Shown piece by piece: positions 39,487-49,905 of a stretch of DNA of 64,000 nt. Each line of letters opens with the position of its first letter. The stretch's first letter is position 1. The stretch lies in NCBI GenBank assembly GCA_016714765.1, contig JADKCF010000017.1:1-64000 (forward strand), given 5' to 3'. A model generated the notes under the pieces. It did not search any database. It saw nothing but the letters and a program-made list of their open reading frames with translations, and was not told the origin of the DNA. The stretch is from Saprospiraceae bacterium. GTDB lineage: Bacteria > Bacteroidota > Bacteroidia > Chitinophagales > Saprospiraceae. Both the position numbers and the translations under genes were made by a program.

Positions 39487-40883
39487 ACAATATTGACAAA
39501 ATATTCAGAAATAAGTTAGAGCACCACCATGCTGATATACCTGATAAGGCTTGGGCAAATATTGAGGCCAGACTGAATGAAAGTCCTAAACCTAAAAATA
39601 ATTTTTTCCCTGTAGGGATGATGCTTTTAGGGCTCTTCTTGGTGTCATTTGGAGGATATCTATCTATGAATGATGATCATTTGTTCGGCAAAATACCGGC
39701 AAGTTCTTCCATGGATAACCGCCAACAGAATAGGATGGCATCTACTACCAGTGTCATACCGGAAGTATCTAAAGAGATATCCTTTTCTCAGATAAATTTA
39801 TCCACAGAAAACAAACAAATACGATTCTTAAATGCTGAAAAACCTGTTCCAGCAGTAAGTGAAGCGAAGCAAAGGACTACTACAACCCTATATAAGTCTC
39901 CAGATAATAGCTTCAGCCAAAGTCAGGCAGAGGCTGAATCAATGCCGTCTACAGGAATGAGTCCGGAAAGAATGCTTATTGAGCAAACATCCAATAATAT
40001 AAAAACAGAAATCTTCAGACAACATACAAGTGAGATATCGTATTTGGATAACGCGCTAAATAATAATAAGTTAAAATTCTTCAGATCTATCAGACTCCCC
40101 TCTATATTCGCTAAAGATAAACCGGTGAAGGCATGTCCGTTTGTATATGATTACCAAAATAAAAGTGTCGATGTGTATGTATCACACGATTATTCTCCTA
40201 AACAGTTGTCCGCCAATGATTCAGAACTTAATACACATATTGATATGCGGAATCAAACTGAAAAAGCACTTTACTCATTTTCTGCTGGATTCAGATTCGG
40301 ATACAATCTCAGTTATAAGTGGAATCTGCATACCGGTTTTAATTACAGTCAGACCAACGAAAAATTTGAATACATAGACCCCGAATCCAATCAAACAAGA
40401 ATCATTATCATCAAGGATTATGTTTACCAAAATGGAAAGATAATTGATAGTATCATTACTCAGGAAACTGTGACGGTACCTGGTACTACTAAACTCAAAG
40501 TGTTTAATAAATACAGATCATATGATATACCTGTCTTAGCCAGATATACCCTGTTTGCAAATCATCACCTAAGCTTGTCCGCTATGGCAGGCGTTTATCT
40601 AAATGTGGCTACAAGGCAAAAAGGCATGATTCTGGATTTGGATAACAAAACACCTGTGGAGATTTATGTGAAAGAAAAGCAAGATAACAATTTGTTTAAA
40701 ACACAGTTGGGTGTGTCCGGGTATGCATCCTTTAGTATGGCTTATCACCTCACTTCCAATGTGGATTTTCTTCTCGAACCCAATGTAAGGTTTCAACCTG
40801 AATCCTTGTCATCAAATCATTATGCTGTGAGCCAAAAGATGAACACATTCGGTGTTAGCACCGGATTGCGGTATAAGTTTTAA
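39483..40883 (+). CDS. Sigma-linked membrane-anchored protein with C-terminal barrel-like domain
   Basis: 466 residues. The cytosolic N-terminus (about 1-40: NIDKIFRNKLEHHHADIPDK, then AWANIEARL) is typical of proteins encoded next to ECF sigma factors. One membrane helix follows (about 43-62, VGMMLLGLFLVSFGGYL), then about 190 low-complexity residues and a C-terminal beta-rich domain (about 255-466). That domain has outer-membrane-barrel-type strands: FSAGFRFGYNLSYKWNLHTG and, at the end, FGVSTGLRYKF with terminal Phe. It is probably the regulator of the coupled sigma factor. The combination of an inner-membrane anchor and a barrel-like domain is odd. Confidence 0.72.
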   Translation: MNNIDKIFRNKLEHHHADIPDKAWANIEARLNESPKPKNNFFPVGMMLLGLFLVSFGGYLSMNDDHLFGKIPASSSMDNRQQNRMASTTSVIPEVSKEISFSQINLSTENKQIRFLNAEKPVPAVSEAKQRTTTTLYKSPDNSFSQSQAEAESMPSTGMSPERMLIEQTSNNIKTEIFRQHTSEISYLDNALNNNKLKFFRSIRLPSIFAKDKPVKACPFVYDYQNKSVDVYVSHDYSPKQLSANDSELNTHIDMRNQTEKALYSFSAGFRFGYNLSYKWNLHTGFNYSQTNEKFEYIDPESNQTRIIIIKDYVYQNGKIIDSIITQETVTVPGTTKLKVFNKYRSYDIPVLARYTLFANHHLSLSAMAGVYLNVATRQKGMILDLDNKTPVEIYVKEKQDNNLFKTQLGVSGYASFSMAYHLTSNVDFLLEPNVRFQPESLSSNHYAVSQKMNTFGVSTGLRYKF

Positions 40884-40959
40884 TTTTTTTCAGGCAGCGT
40901 TTTTGCGTTTAAAGGGGTCTATCATTTGAAACCAATAAAAATCAGGGGGACAATTAAGT

Positions 40960-41692
40960 TTGATTAGATATTTTACACTTCTATTTGTGGTATTTATTAT
41001 AAGTGCATGTCATAAGGATGAAAAAATCTTTATACCTGATCAAACGCATCTTCTCAATAGTAGTTATCTGTTGTCCCGTATATCTGACGCTCCCCTTTCA
41101 TACCTCCTGGCACTGAAAGAAGGAAAAACGCTATTCAGGGGACCTAAAAACACACTGATTGAAATACCTTACCAGTCATTGAGAGATTCATCAGGCACAA
41201 TTATAAGTGGAGAAATAAAACTTGAATTCAACGAATTTGCTGAAAAAGAATTTTGTTATCTTCTCCTGAGACTATCAATAATGAGGGGTTGATAGACTGT
41301 TCTAAAATAATATATCTGAAATTTACAGCAAGGTAAAAAACTGCATTTGCCACTCCGATCAATGTTTATCTACCTGCTGAAAAAACAGATGAAAATACAG
41401 CAAAAGGACCTTATGAAAGTGAAAATGCGACTGATTGGGTTTTAAAACTGATTTGCAAACAAATTATCTGGCCCAGGACTTAGTTGTAAATAATGAAGAT
41501 TCTTCTGTCAAAATATATGGTTATAAGTTGGTCCTGGATAAGGCAAAATCATGGTATTGTGTCGGCAGCTCATTAAAAAACAATATCAACCATTTCACTT
41601 CGATTTGTCTGACGGCCAATCAAAATGAGAATAGTAAAAATAGTCTTGTTTATTTTATTTCAGAAAATAATAAATCAGTCATTAATGAGTAA
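40960..41692 (+). pseudogene. Unknown lipoprotein gene with three lesions
   Basis: The TTG start gives a lipoprotein signal ending FIISAC. Read across the breaks it yields about 244 residues: near 41247 one G appears lost, after which LLSSPETINNEGLIDC continues; a TAA at 41334-41336 interrupts in frame before KTAFATPINVYLPAEKTDEN; and near 41444-41447 one A appears lost, after which the last part runs from TDLQTNYLAQ to the stop at 41692. The rebuilt middle resembles a beta-sandwich module seen in Bacteroidota surface lipoproteins, but I cannot name the family. Three lesions in 730 bp could mean real decay or a poor-quality patch. Confidence 0.55.
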
Positions 41693-41860
41693 AAGAATTT
41701 CAGACAGGCATTTTTTTTTACATACAATTGACAACCTACTTACCGACAGGAAGAGTTTAATTTTAATTATTTTTGCAGGATGCATTTCTTTCGAAAACTC
41801 GTTCAGGAATTGGATGTTCTACCTTACTATTTTATAAGTTTTTTTAAACTCTACTAATCT

Positions 41861-44322
41861 TTGGCCATAATAAAATATATAACTGTAATTTTCCCTTTGG
41901 CTTTGCCGAAGCTGTATTCTTATGCTGTTCCTAAAAAAATGGCAAAAAAGGTCAAAGTCGGGCTAAGAGTAGAAGTTTCTCTTAAAAACAAGTTGTATTC
42001 CGCCATTATTTCCGAGGTGCATGAGGATCTTACATTAGAGTATACACCCAAACCCATCGTAGCCATATTGGATACAATACCTCTGGTTACACCGTGGCAG
42101 ATAAGCTTTTGGCAATGGATGGCAGCTTATTATTGTTGTACAGTGGGTGAGGTTATGAATATTGCTATGCCGTCAGGACTTAAACTCGAAAGTGAAACAA
42201 AAGTAGTTTACAATAGTGATTTTGATGAGATGGCCGCAAGCCTGACAGATGATGAATATTTGGTGGCAGAAGCAGTATCCATCCAAAACGAACTTACCAT
42301 CCTTCAAATTCAGGATATTTTAAACAAAAAGACCATTTTTCCTGTCCTTCGAAGCCTTTTGGACAAAAAGGTCATATCTGTTAAAGAAGAGTTGATAGAA
42401 AAGTATAAGCCTAAAATGGTCAATTTTATGGTTTTATGCGAACCTTACAAATCTGATCCCGAAAGTATCAATGCGGCATTTGACATAGTGACAAAAAGTG
42501 ATAAACAAACCAAAGCATTATTGGCGTATGTGCAGATGAGCCGCAACAAAAATTTTACAATTCCTGTGTCCGATGTTTGCCAGCTTGCTGGTGTCGATGC
42601 CAGTGTGATACAGGCTATGGTCAAAAAAAGTATTTTCACTATCTCAAGGCAAAATCAGAGCAGAATTTTCAAAAAAGATGAAAATGAGTTAGCTAACCAT
42701 GAAATGCAGACTCTGAGTGTACAACAGATACAGGCATTGGACGAGATAGATTCTCATTTTTTACATGGAAAACCCGTTTTACTACATGGTATCACAGGAA
42801 GTGGTAAAACCCGCGTATTTGCTGAACTCATCAAAAAGAACATGGACGGAGGTAGGCAGACTCTGTATTTGCTGCCTGAGATAGCACTCACTACTCATAT
42901 GGTCGAGAGGCTCAAAAGTATTTTTGGTGAAGAAGTACTCGTTTATCATAGCCGTATGAATAATCAGGAAAGGGTGGAGATGTGGAATGCAGTCCTGCTT
43001 GGGGCCAAAATAGTGATAGCTGCAAGGTCAGGCTTATTTCTGCCATATACTAAGCTCGGACTCATTATTGTCGATGAGGAACATGATCCTTCCTACAAAC
43101 AAAATGACCCTAATCCCAGATATAATGCAAGAGATGCCGCCATATTTTTAAGTAATGTGTTGAGCGCACAAATTAGACTGGGTACCGCCACCTGAGCCTT
43201 GAATCCTATACCAATGCGGTGAAAGATAAGTATGGTCTCGTGTATATGCCGGATAGGCATGGTGAGTCTATTCTTCCCAAAATAAATATTGTCGATCTGA
43301 GGACTGAGTACAGAGACAAAAGATTCAAAGGACTATTTAGTCAGGAACTCATTATAGCGATAGAGGATGCACTTAGCAATAAAGAGCAGGTTTTGCTTTT
43401 TCAAAATAGGAGAGGTTATGCACCTACCATCAATTGTAATATCTGTGGCTGGCAAGCTGACTGTACCAATTGTGATGTCCACCTGACAGTGCATAAAGCA
43501 TTCCATGAGCTCCGTTGCCATTATTGCGGTACACGGGCCAGGATTCCTGCCCAATGTCCTGCCTGCGGCAACCACGACCTTTTCGAGCAGGGCTTTGGCA
43601 CTGAAAAGATAGAAGAAAACATTAAAGAGATGTTTCCCACGGCCTTAGTTGCGAGACTGGATATGGATACTGCCAAGACAAAACTGGCATTCGAAAATAT
43701 CCTTCATGATTTTGAAGAAAAGAAGATAGATATCCTTGTAGGTACTCAGATGATTACCAAAGGACTTGATTTTGATAATATAGCATTGGTAGGTGTTCTG
43801 AATGCTGATGCCATCCTCAGATATCCGGATCTTAGGGCAAATGAGAGAGCTTTCCAGTTACTTACACAGGTTTCCGGGCGGGCCGGCAGAAGGGCAAAGC
43901 AGGGACAGGTCATCATTCAGACCTATAGTCCGGAGCATCCCGTCATTATAGAAACCATGCATCATTTGTACAACAGATTTTTCGAAAGGGAATCTGCAGA
44001 AAGAAAAGCATTTCGGTATCCGCCTTATTTCAGAATGATACAAATAGAGTTGCTCCATAAAAATGCCGCTACATGCGCTCACGCTGCTGCCACATATGCA
44101 GATCAGATTCGTAAGTTGATAGGCAACCGCATACTCGGTCCCGCCATACCATCGATCGCAAGGATACGCGGGCAGTACATTCAGACCATCACGATTAAGA
44201 TGGAGAAAGACACAAAGATTGTCAGCAAGGTAAAAAAAATCATTATGGAAGAAAGAGACAAACTCAGAAATATGCCTGCCTGTAAGACTGTCAGGGTGAA
44301 TGTGGATGTAGACCCATATTAG
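41861..44322 (+). CDS. priA: Primosomal protein N' (replication restart helicase PriA), frameshifted
   Basis: 3'-5' helicase that reloads the replisome at stalled forks. The N-terminal DNA-binding domain (1-110) starts at TTG: IIKYITVIFPLALPKLYSYA. Walker A GITGSGKTRVF, Walker B DEEHDPSYKQND and ARDAA follow. The zinc-binding region has eight Cys (CNICGWQADCTNCD; CHYCGTRARIPAQCPACG). Helicase motifs DMDTAK, GTQMITKGLDF and VSGRAGRRAKQG are present. One base is missing at about 43191-43192; restoring it joins RLGTAT to SLESYTNAVKDKYG. About 820 residues, full length. Confidence 0.94.
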
Positions 44323-44364
44323 AGGGCAAGGGTCTTATTGTGGAATAGAATAATGGAAAAAATA

Positions 44365-46272
44365 TTAATTATGAATGTTTAGCTGGGCTCCTGTTTCAAC
44401 CCGCAGTTGCCCGTGTTGCTCAATAATCATTTTTCGACAATGAGCCATAGTGGAAGGAGGAACCAAACATATAGGGGTGCCTGATGGTATTGTCACATCG
44501 TCCATAAATGTAGGTACTCCACAATCCCAGTTAGAGGCTTCATTCCAATCATTATTCGTACTGCCGGTCCAAACAATATGTCTATGATTATCAAATGGTA
44601 TTTCAGCCACCGTACTTTTAGCACATAACCATCGATCAGGATCAAAAACAGCACTGGTAGGAATGAAAGACAGCGTGGCATCAAAATATAAATGCTGCGG
44701 TGAAGACTGATTAAATACCAAGGTTTGAGAAGTAGTACCGTTTGTAAATCTGACAGGCACCGGCATATCAAAAAAAGTACCCTGACCTGCTGAATGGGTT
44801 TGTGTTATCGACAAATAAATTTTATTACAACTGGCATCTTTTGACCATTGTATGGTATAATTTGGCCAACCTTGTCCATACAGCCAATCATTAAAATAAT
44901 CATCGAGTTGTATACCGCTCACAGTCTCAAGGGCATTGATAAAATCAATGGTTTTTGCATATTTGTATGCCAAACCAGGTGAATTGATATAATTGTGTAA
45001 TGCATTAAAAAAAGTCTGGTCTCCTAGTTTCCACCTGAGCATATGCAATATTAGTGCACCTTTATTATAGACTAAACGACTGTTAAAAATACTACCTATA
45101 TTTGTGGTGTCTGTGACAAACGTAGAACCATAATTATTTCCTGTGACATTGTTTATCTTACCGTTTTTCCAGTCTGACCATGTTTGATCTCCCAGACCTT
45201 GTTCACATATCATTCCTTCCAGGTAAGTTGCAAACCCTTCATTGAGCCAAATATCCTGCCAGGAACCACAAGTAATCTTATCTCCAAACCATTGGTGTGC
45301 CAATTCGTGGGCCATCAATGTGCGACTGAATCCACCCATAAAACTCATTGTGGAGTGTTCCATACCACCGCCGAAACCACACTGTGCATGCCCATATTTT
45401 TCATTTTTGTATGGATACGAACCCAACTTTTGAACATAATACTGCATCATGGGTATTATCAGTGGTGTCTGTGAGGCCGCACTGGTATTACATGGATAAA
45501 CATAATTTAATACTTCTATAGAAACATCATTGGGTATACTAACCCAATCAGAATAAACACTATAATCTGCCACTGCAAAAGCTACAAGATAAGCAGGTAT
45601 GGGGTAGCGGTGCTTCCAATGATAAGTTTTTGTATTATCAGCATTTGTAGTTTCAAGCACGAGCAACCCATTTCCTGCAGCCCGATAGGGTTGTGGACAT
45701 TTGATGATGACATCTAAGGAATCAGCTTTGTCATTGAGGGTTTCCTTACATGGCCACCAGTTTTTTGACCCATATGGTTCGGAGAGTGTCCACATGATTT
45801 TATTGTTTTGTCCACCGCAAGTAGTGCTGCTGCTTACAAAAGATCCGAATCCATCCGTGTATGGTGCACCTTGATAATAAACTGTAATAGAGTCACTTAC
45901 TCCCATAGCAATATTTTGGGGTAGGTTTATTTGCAGCGTCACAGGTGTGTTAAAGGTGTAAGAAAATATATGGCTTCCGTGATATTTTACTGAATCCACT
46001 ATCATATTTTCCCTGAAATCAAAAAAGATGGTTTGCATCGAAGATACAACGGGTTTAAAATACGTTGTCACTTTGCCATTGATGTAATAAATACCTGGAT
46101 TTACAGACAGCTCCAGCCTGTGGTAGTGGACATCATAATCCGAAGTATTTGGAACCATCAAATTTTTTACTTTGGAAATCGATGGCTCGTATTTGACAAT
46201 TTTTGTTGGTTTTAGCGAGTATGCAGCTTGGTTAAACACGAAAATCGCCATTATGGCAATTAAATATTTCAT
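44365..46272 (-). CDS. M1 family metallopeptidase (aminopeptidase N-like), secreted
   Basis: 635-residue zinc aminopeptidase. Signal peptide ends NQAAYS. Active-site signatures are GFGGGMEHSTMSF (298-310, in place of GxMEN), zinc ligands HELAH (322-326) and Glu345 in LNEGFATYLE. A C-terminal module (about 575-635, beginning IVWTGSTNNDWNEASNWDCG) is of a type common on Bacteroidota surface proteins, but I see no classical Por sorting tail. Intact frame; promoter octamer at 46292-46299. Confidence 0.92.
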   Translation of the reverse strand: MKYLIAIMAIFVFNQAAYSLKPTKIVKYEPSISKVKNLMVPNTSDYDVHYHRLELSVNPGIYYINGKVTTYFKPVVSSMQTIFFDFRENMIVDSVKYHGSHIFSYTFNTPVTLQINLPQNIAMGVSDSITVYYQGAPYTDGFGSFVSSSTTCGGQNNKIMWTLSEPYGSKNWWPCKETLNDKADSLDVIIKCPQPYRAAGNGLLVLETTNADNTKTYHWKHRYPIPAYLVAFAVADYSVYSDWVSIPNDVSIEVLNYVYPCNTSAASQTPLIIPMMQYYVQKLGSYPYKNEKYGHAQCGFGGGMEHSTMSFMGGFSRTLMAHELAHQWFGDKITCGSWQDIWLNEGFATYLEGMICEQGLGDQTWSDWKNGKINNVTGNNYGSTFVTDTTNIGSIFNSRLVYNKGALILHMLRWKLGDQTFFNALHNYINSPGLAYKYAKTIDFINALETVSGIQLDDYFNDWLYGQGWPNYTIQWSKDASCNKIYLSITQTHSAGQGTFFDMPVPVRFTNGTTSQTLVFNQSSPQHLYFDATLSFIPTSAVFDPDRWLCAKSTVAEIPFDNHRHIVWTGSTNNDWNEASNWDCGVPTFMDDVTIPSGTPICLVPPSTMAHCRKMIIEQHGQLRVETGAQLNIHN

Positions 46273-46291
46273 GGCAATAATACAATTTATT

Positions 46292-46299
46292 CAAAAATA
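46292..46299 (-). promoter_or_regulatory. Promoter -7 element of the M1 peptidase gene
   Basis: TATTTTTG on the minus strand, 20 bases before the start codon at 46272. Confidence 0.4.
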
Positions 46300-46331
46300 C
46301 AAAATAATTAGTGACAGCATTGGTTTTTTTG

Positions 46332-47351
46332 TCAATTTTTTTGATGCATGTGAGTCCTGACACGAAGTTGTGCATTCTCCCTTATATTAAAATAATAAAA
46401 ATTAATATCAGCTGGATGATAATTTTTGGTGCGAAGGAAAATGCTGCCCGTGAATTTTGGTTTATTAGCCCACAGTAAATCCCTGGATACTTGAGCGTCT
46501 TCGAGGTGTGGGTAAATTTTGTTAAATTTGAAAAGTAAGCTTCCCTTGTTTGATGATTTTGGAACATATGCTTTGTCAGTCTTCCATGAAAGCGGATTTG
46601 TCACTGAAATGCTATCCAGATAAAGTTTTTCTGGCAAATGGTGACCACTCTTAAATGTCCTCCACGATACAAAACAACCTGTATCAGAGCTGTCTCTGCA
46701 TGGCCGGATATTTTTAAATCTATCTTTTCGAATGGGCATACCCAGTAAATATGCTGCTACCAGACTATTTTGCAAAGGCTTGTTGTCAAAGAACTCATCG
46801 AGTAGTCTTTCTGCATGATTAGTGCCCTGACTGTGCCCGGCTATGATGACGGGTCTGCCATTATTTTCATTATTCAGGTAGTGTAGAAAGGCTGTTTTTA
46901 CGTCTTCATACGCCAGATCAAATGCTGCCTTTGCTGAGGATTTATCTTTGGTAAAATAAGCATGGATGTGGGCTTGTCTGTATCTCGGCGCAAATACTCT
47001 CCCCGCATGATTAAATACGCTGGCTTGAAACCGAATGGTCCCTTTGTTGGTCTTTTTGTCCAGTTTTTTATCATTGACAGGTGCATTCCAATTATCTTTT
47101 CCAATGTAACCTCCGGTATAGGTGGTGGGATGGATAAAAAAAACATCTGCCTGTGTGCGATCGTAACTTACAGTATCACCTTCTGGAGTGCGGTCTGACT
47201 CATCTGTAAAATCAGGATGTGCTGCCCAATATTGCGGCTTTGAATAATCTATTTTTTCTACATTTTTATGTTGAAATGCCTGCACAGGCTTATAGCTTTT
47301 ACAAGCAACCAGTGACAATATAAAAGATATAAACCATGCGGTGATTTTCAT
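46332..47351 (-). CDS. DUF3089 family alpha/beta hydrolase-like lipoprotein
   Basis: 339 residues. Lipoprotein signal ending LSLVAC, then DUF3089: KPQYWAAHPDFTDESDRTP, ADVFFIHPTTYTGGYIGKDN, a nucleophile elbow in IIAGHSQGTNHAERLL, and CFVSWRTFKSGHH near the end. Thought to be an esterase or lipase-like enzyme; substrate unknown. It lies 10 bases downstream of fumC and is probably co-transcribed. Confidence 0.85.
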   Translation of the reverse strand: MKITAWFISFILSLVACKSYKPVQAFQHKNVEKIDYSKPQYWAAHPDFTDESDRTPEGDTVSYDRTQADVFFIHPTTYTGGYIGKDNWNAPVNDKKLDKKTNKGTIRFQASVFNHAGRVFAPRYRQAHIHAYFTKDKSSAKAAFDLAYEDVKTAFLHYLNNENNGRPVIIAGHSQGTNHAERLLDEFFDNKPLQNSLVAAYLLGMPIRKDRFKNIRPCRDSSDTGCFVSWRTFKSGHHLPEKLYLDSISVTNPLSWKTDKAYVPKSSNKGSLLFKFNKIYPHLEDAQVSRDLLWANKPKFTGSIFLRTKNYHPADINFYYFNIRENAQLRVRTHMHQKN

Positions 47352-47361
47352 TTTTATCAGA

Positions 47362-48746
47362 TTATATCATTTCTTCGGGTCTTACCCAGGCATCAAATTC
47401 GTCAGATGTAAGATAACCCAGATCGAGAGCAGCCTGCTTGAGTGTCGTATGTTCTTTATGTGCTTTTTTTGCAATCTCAGCAGCTTTGTCATAGCCTATT
47501 TTTGTATTAAGGGCGGTAACCAGCATAAGTGAGTTGTCAAGATTATATTTTATACGCGGCTCATTGGCCTCTATACCCACTGCACAGTGTTCATTAAAAC
47601 TCATACAAGCATCACCTATCAGATTGGCAGACATCAGGAAGTTGTATATCATGACAGGTTTGAACACATTAAGTTCAAAATGGCCACTCATGCCACCAAT
47701 ATTGATGGCTACATCATTGCCCATCACCTGGGCCATTGCCATAGTGAGTGCCTCAGATTGAGTTGGGTTGACCTTGCCTGGCATAATGGAAGACCCCGGC
47801 TCATTTTCAGGAATTATGATCTCACCGATTCCGCATCTGGGTCCTGATGCCAGCATTCTGATGTCATTTCCTATTTTCATCAGGGAGACAGCGACTGTTT
47901 TTAATGCACCATGTGCCTCGACGATAGCATCATGTGCTGCCAGGCCCTCAAATTTATTTGTTCCGGTGATGAATGGCAGTCCTGAAATTTCAGCAATTTT
48001 TTTTGCAACAAGTACATCATACCCATTAGGTGTATTGAGGCCGGTGCCAACAGCCGTTCCACCCAGTGCCAGTTCAGAAAGATGAGCATAACTGTTACGA
48101 ATGGCTTTGATGCCATGATTGAGCTGGGCTACATATCCTGAAAGTTCCTGACCCAGCGTCAATGGAGTAGCATCCATAAAATGGGTTCGCCCAATCTTCA
48201 CAACGTTCATGAATTGCTGAGATTTAGCTTTCAGTGTATCTCTCAGAGTCTCTAATCCCGGAATAGTCACGTCCACCAGTACTTTGTAAGCGGCGATATG
48301 CATAGCAGTAGGAAATGTGTCATTGGATGACTGAGATTTATTGACATCATCATTGGGATGTAAGATCTTTTTTGGATCATCCAGAGTCCCTCCGTGCAAC
48401 ACGTGTCCCCTGTTAGCTATTACTTCATTGAGATTCATATTGGACTGTGTTCCTGAGCCTGTTTGCCATACTACTAATGGGAACTGATCGTCCAGTTTTC
48501 CAGACATGATTTCTGACAGACTTTTTCTATGATCACTTTTTTCTCTTCTGGCAATACCCCAAGATCAAAGTTGGCTTGGGCAGCTGCCATTTTGAGCACT
48601 GCAAAGGCATTTATTATTTCCTTAGGCATACGATGACCTCCTATTTTAAAATTTTCAGCAGATCTCTGAGTCTGGGCCCCCCAATATTTATCAGCAGGAA
48701 CATCTATAAATCCCATACTGTCTTTTTCTTTTCTGTACTGGCTCAT
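47362..48746 (-). CDS. fumC: Fumarate hydratase class II, frameshifted
   Basis: TCA-cycle enzyme interconverting fumarate and malate. DKYWGAQTQRSAENF (19-33), SGTQSNMNLNEVIANR, SSNDTFPTAMHIAA, GRTHFMDATPLTLGQE and the family signature GSSIMPGKVNPTQSE are all present. The frame breaks at about 48513: EKVCQ must continue into EIMSGKLDDQFPLVVWQTG, which needs one more G. Restored length is about 461 residues, as normal. Because this is a central metabolic gene with perfect motifs on both sides, the break is most likely a sequence error. Confidence 0.95.
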
Positions 48747-48776
48747 TTGTTTATACCGATTTTAAAAATTAATGCA

Positions 48777-48784
48777 CAAAGTTA
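48777..48784 (-). promoter_or_regulatory. Promoter -7 element of fumC
   Basis: TAACTTTG on the minus strand, exact TAnnTTTG match, 31 bases before the fumC ATG; no TTG box at the usual distance. Confidence 0.4.
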
Positions 48785-48948
48785 CGATTTTTAGATGTTT
48801 GATTCAGTGTTCAGATAGCATAAAAGTTATGAGATTAATCATAAGCTGTAGGCCTAAAATGATCAGTAATATTCTGTACAAAGTGCAACACATTACTTTT
48901 ACATCAATGGAACTAAAGCTGTCACTATATATAAAAAGGTCTGTTGCT

Positions 48949-49704
48949 TTAAAATGCATTGATTATCTGAACAAATTCAGTAGCATTGAGAGAGGAGCCC
49001 CCTACCAATCCACCATCGACATCGGCTTGGCTGAATAACTCTTTAGCATTATTGCCTTTTACAGAACCTCCATATAGGATGCTCGTGTTTTCTGCTATTC
49101 TTTTGCCATACTTTTTTTGTAACATACTTCTGATGGCAGCATGCATTTCCTGTGCCTGAGCAGGTGAAGCAGTTTCGCCGGTGCCTATTGCCCATATCGG
49201 TTCATAAGCTATGACAATATTTTTCATTTCAGCTATTGTGAGTTGAAATAACGACTCTGTCAATTGCTTCTTTACATGCGCTACATGAGCATTAGCTTTT
49301 CGGATATCTAAGCCTTCTCCACAACAAAATATCACTTTTAAGCCTGCATCCAAAGCGGCTCGCAGTTTGAGTGAAAGGAGGGCGTTGTCCTCATGATTAT
49401 ACTCACGTCTTTCAGAATGTCCCAGGATGACGTATGGAACTTTCATGGCGGCCAGCATAGGCGCGCTTATCTCTCCTGTAAATGCACCCGATGCTTTATG
49501 ATGACAGTTTTGTGCTGCCAGCAAGACTTTGGAAGATGATTTTATTTTTTTCTGCAAAGGGTATAGGTGTGTAAAGGGGACTGCCAGGATAGTGACAGTG
49601 TCTTTACTGCGCGCTGCGTCAGCTACTGCTACTGCAAGTGCTATACCATCATCAATGTTGGTATTCATTTTCCAGTTGCCTGCGGCTATTTTTTTTCGTG
49701 CCAT
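48949..49704 (-). CDS. tpiA: Triosephosphate isomerase
   Basis: Glycolytic TIM-barrel enzyme. Substrate loop AAGNWKMN (7-14), catalytic His in VILGHSERREYN, catalytic Glu in AYEPIWAIGTGETASP, and phosphate-binding YGGSVKGNNAKELF and GLVGGSSL at the end. 251 residues, complete and intact. The minus-strand sequence TATCTTG upstream (49731-49737) is one base short of the promoter octamer. Confidence 0.97.
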   Translation of the reverse strand: MARKKIAAGNWKMNTNIDDGIALAVAVADAARSKDTVTILAVPFTHLYPLQKKIKSSSKVLLAAQNCHHKASGAFTGEISAPMLAAMKVPYVILGHSERREYNHEDNALLSLKLRAALDAGLKVIFCCGEGLDIRKANAHVAHVKKQLTESLFQLTIAEMKNIVIAYEPIWAIGTGETASPAQAQEMHAAIRSMLQKKYGKRIAENTSILYGGSVKGNNAKELFSQADVDGGLVGGSSLNATEFVQIINAF

Positions 49705-49849
49705 GATATTTATAATTTGCTTAGATGGCGCAAGATAAGGAATAAATTATTTCTTACGTCAGTAGCTCCACCGGTTTCTTTTCCAAAGGTGATTTTGGAA
49801 GACTTATGAGCTGACTATTTGTTATTGCGGATACATTCATGGATCTTAA

Positions 49850-49880
49850 TTGGAAATCTAAAATAAAAAGCATATTTTTG
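49850..49880 (+). promoter_or_regulatory. Bacteroidota promoter of the DUF4249-like gene
   Basis: TTG (49850-49852), 20-base spacer, TATTTTTG (49873-49880), 26 bases before the ATG at 49906. Confidence 0.65.
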
Positions 49881-49905
49881 CAGTCTTAATCAAGCGTATA
49901 CTTTC

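Noticed and set aside
3834..41336. Two in-frame TAA codons as evidence of stop-codon recoding
   Set aside because: TAA is used as the normal terminator by many intact genes here (for example HU, fumC-neighbour genes, dnaK). Substitution errors or mutations explain both cases better.
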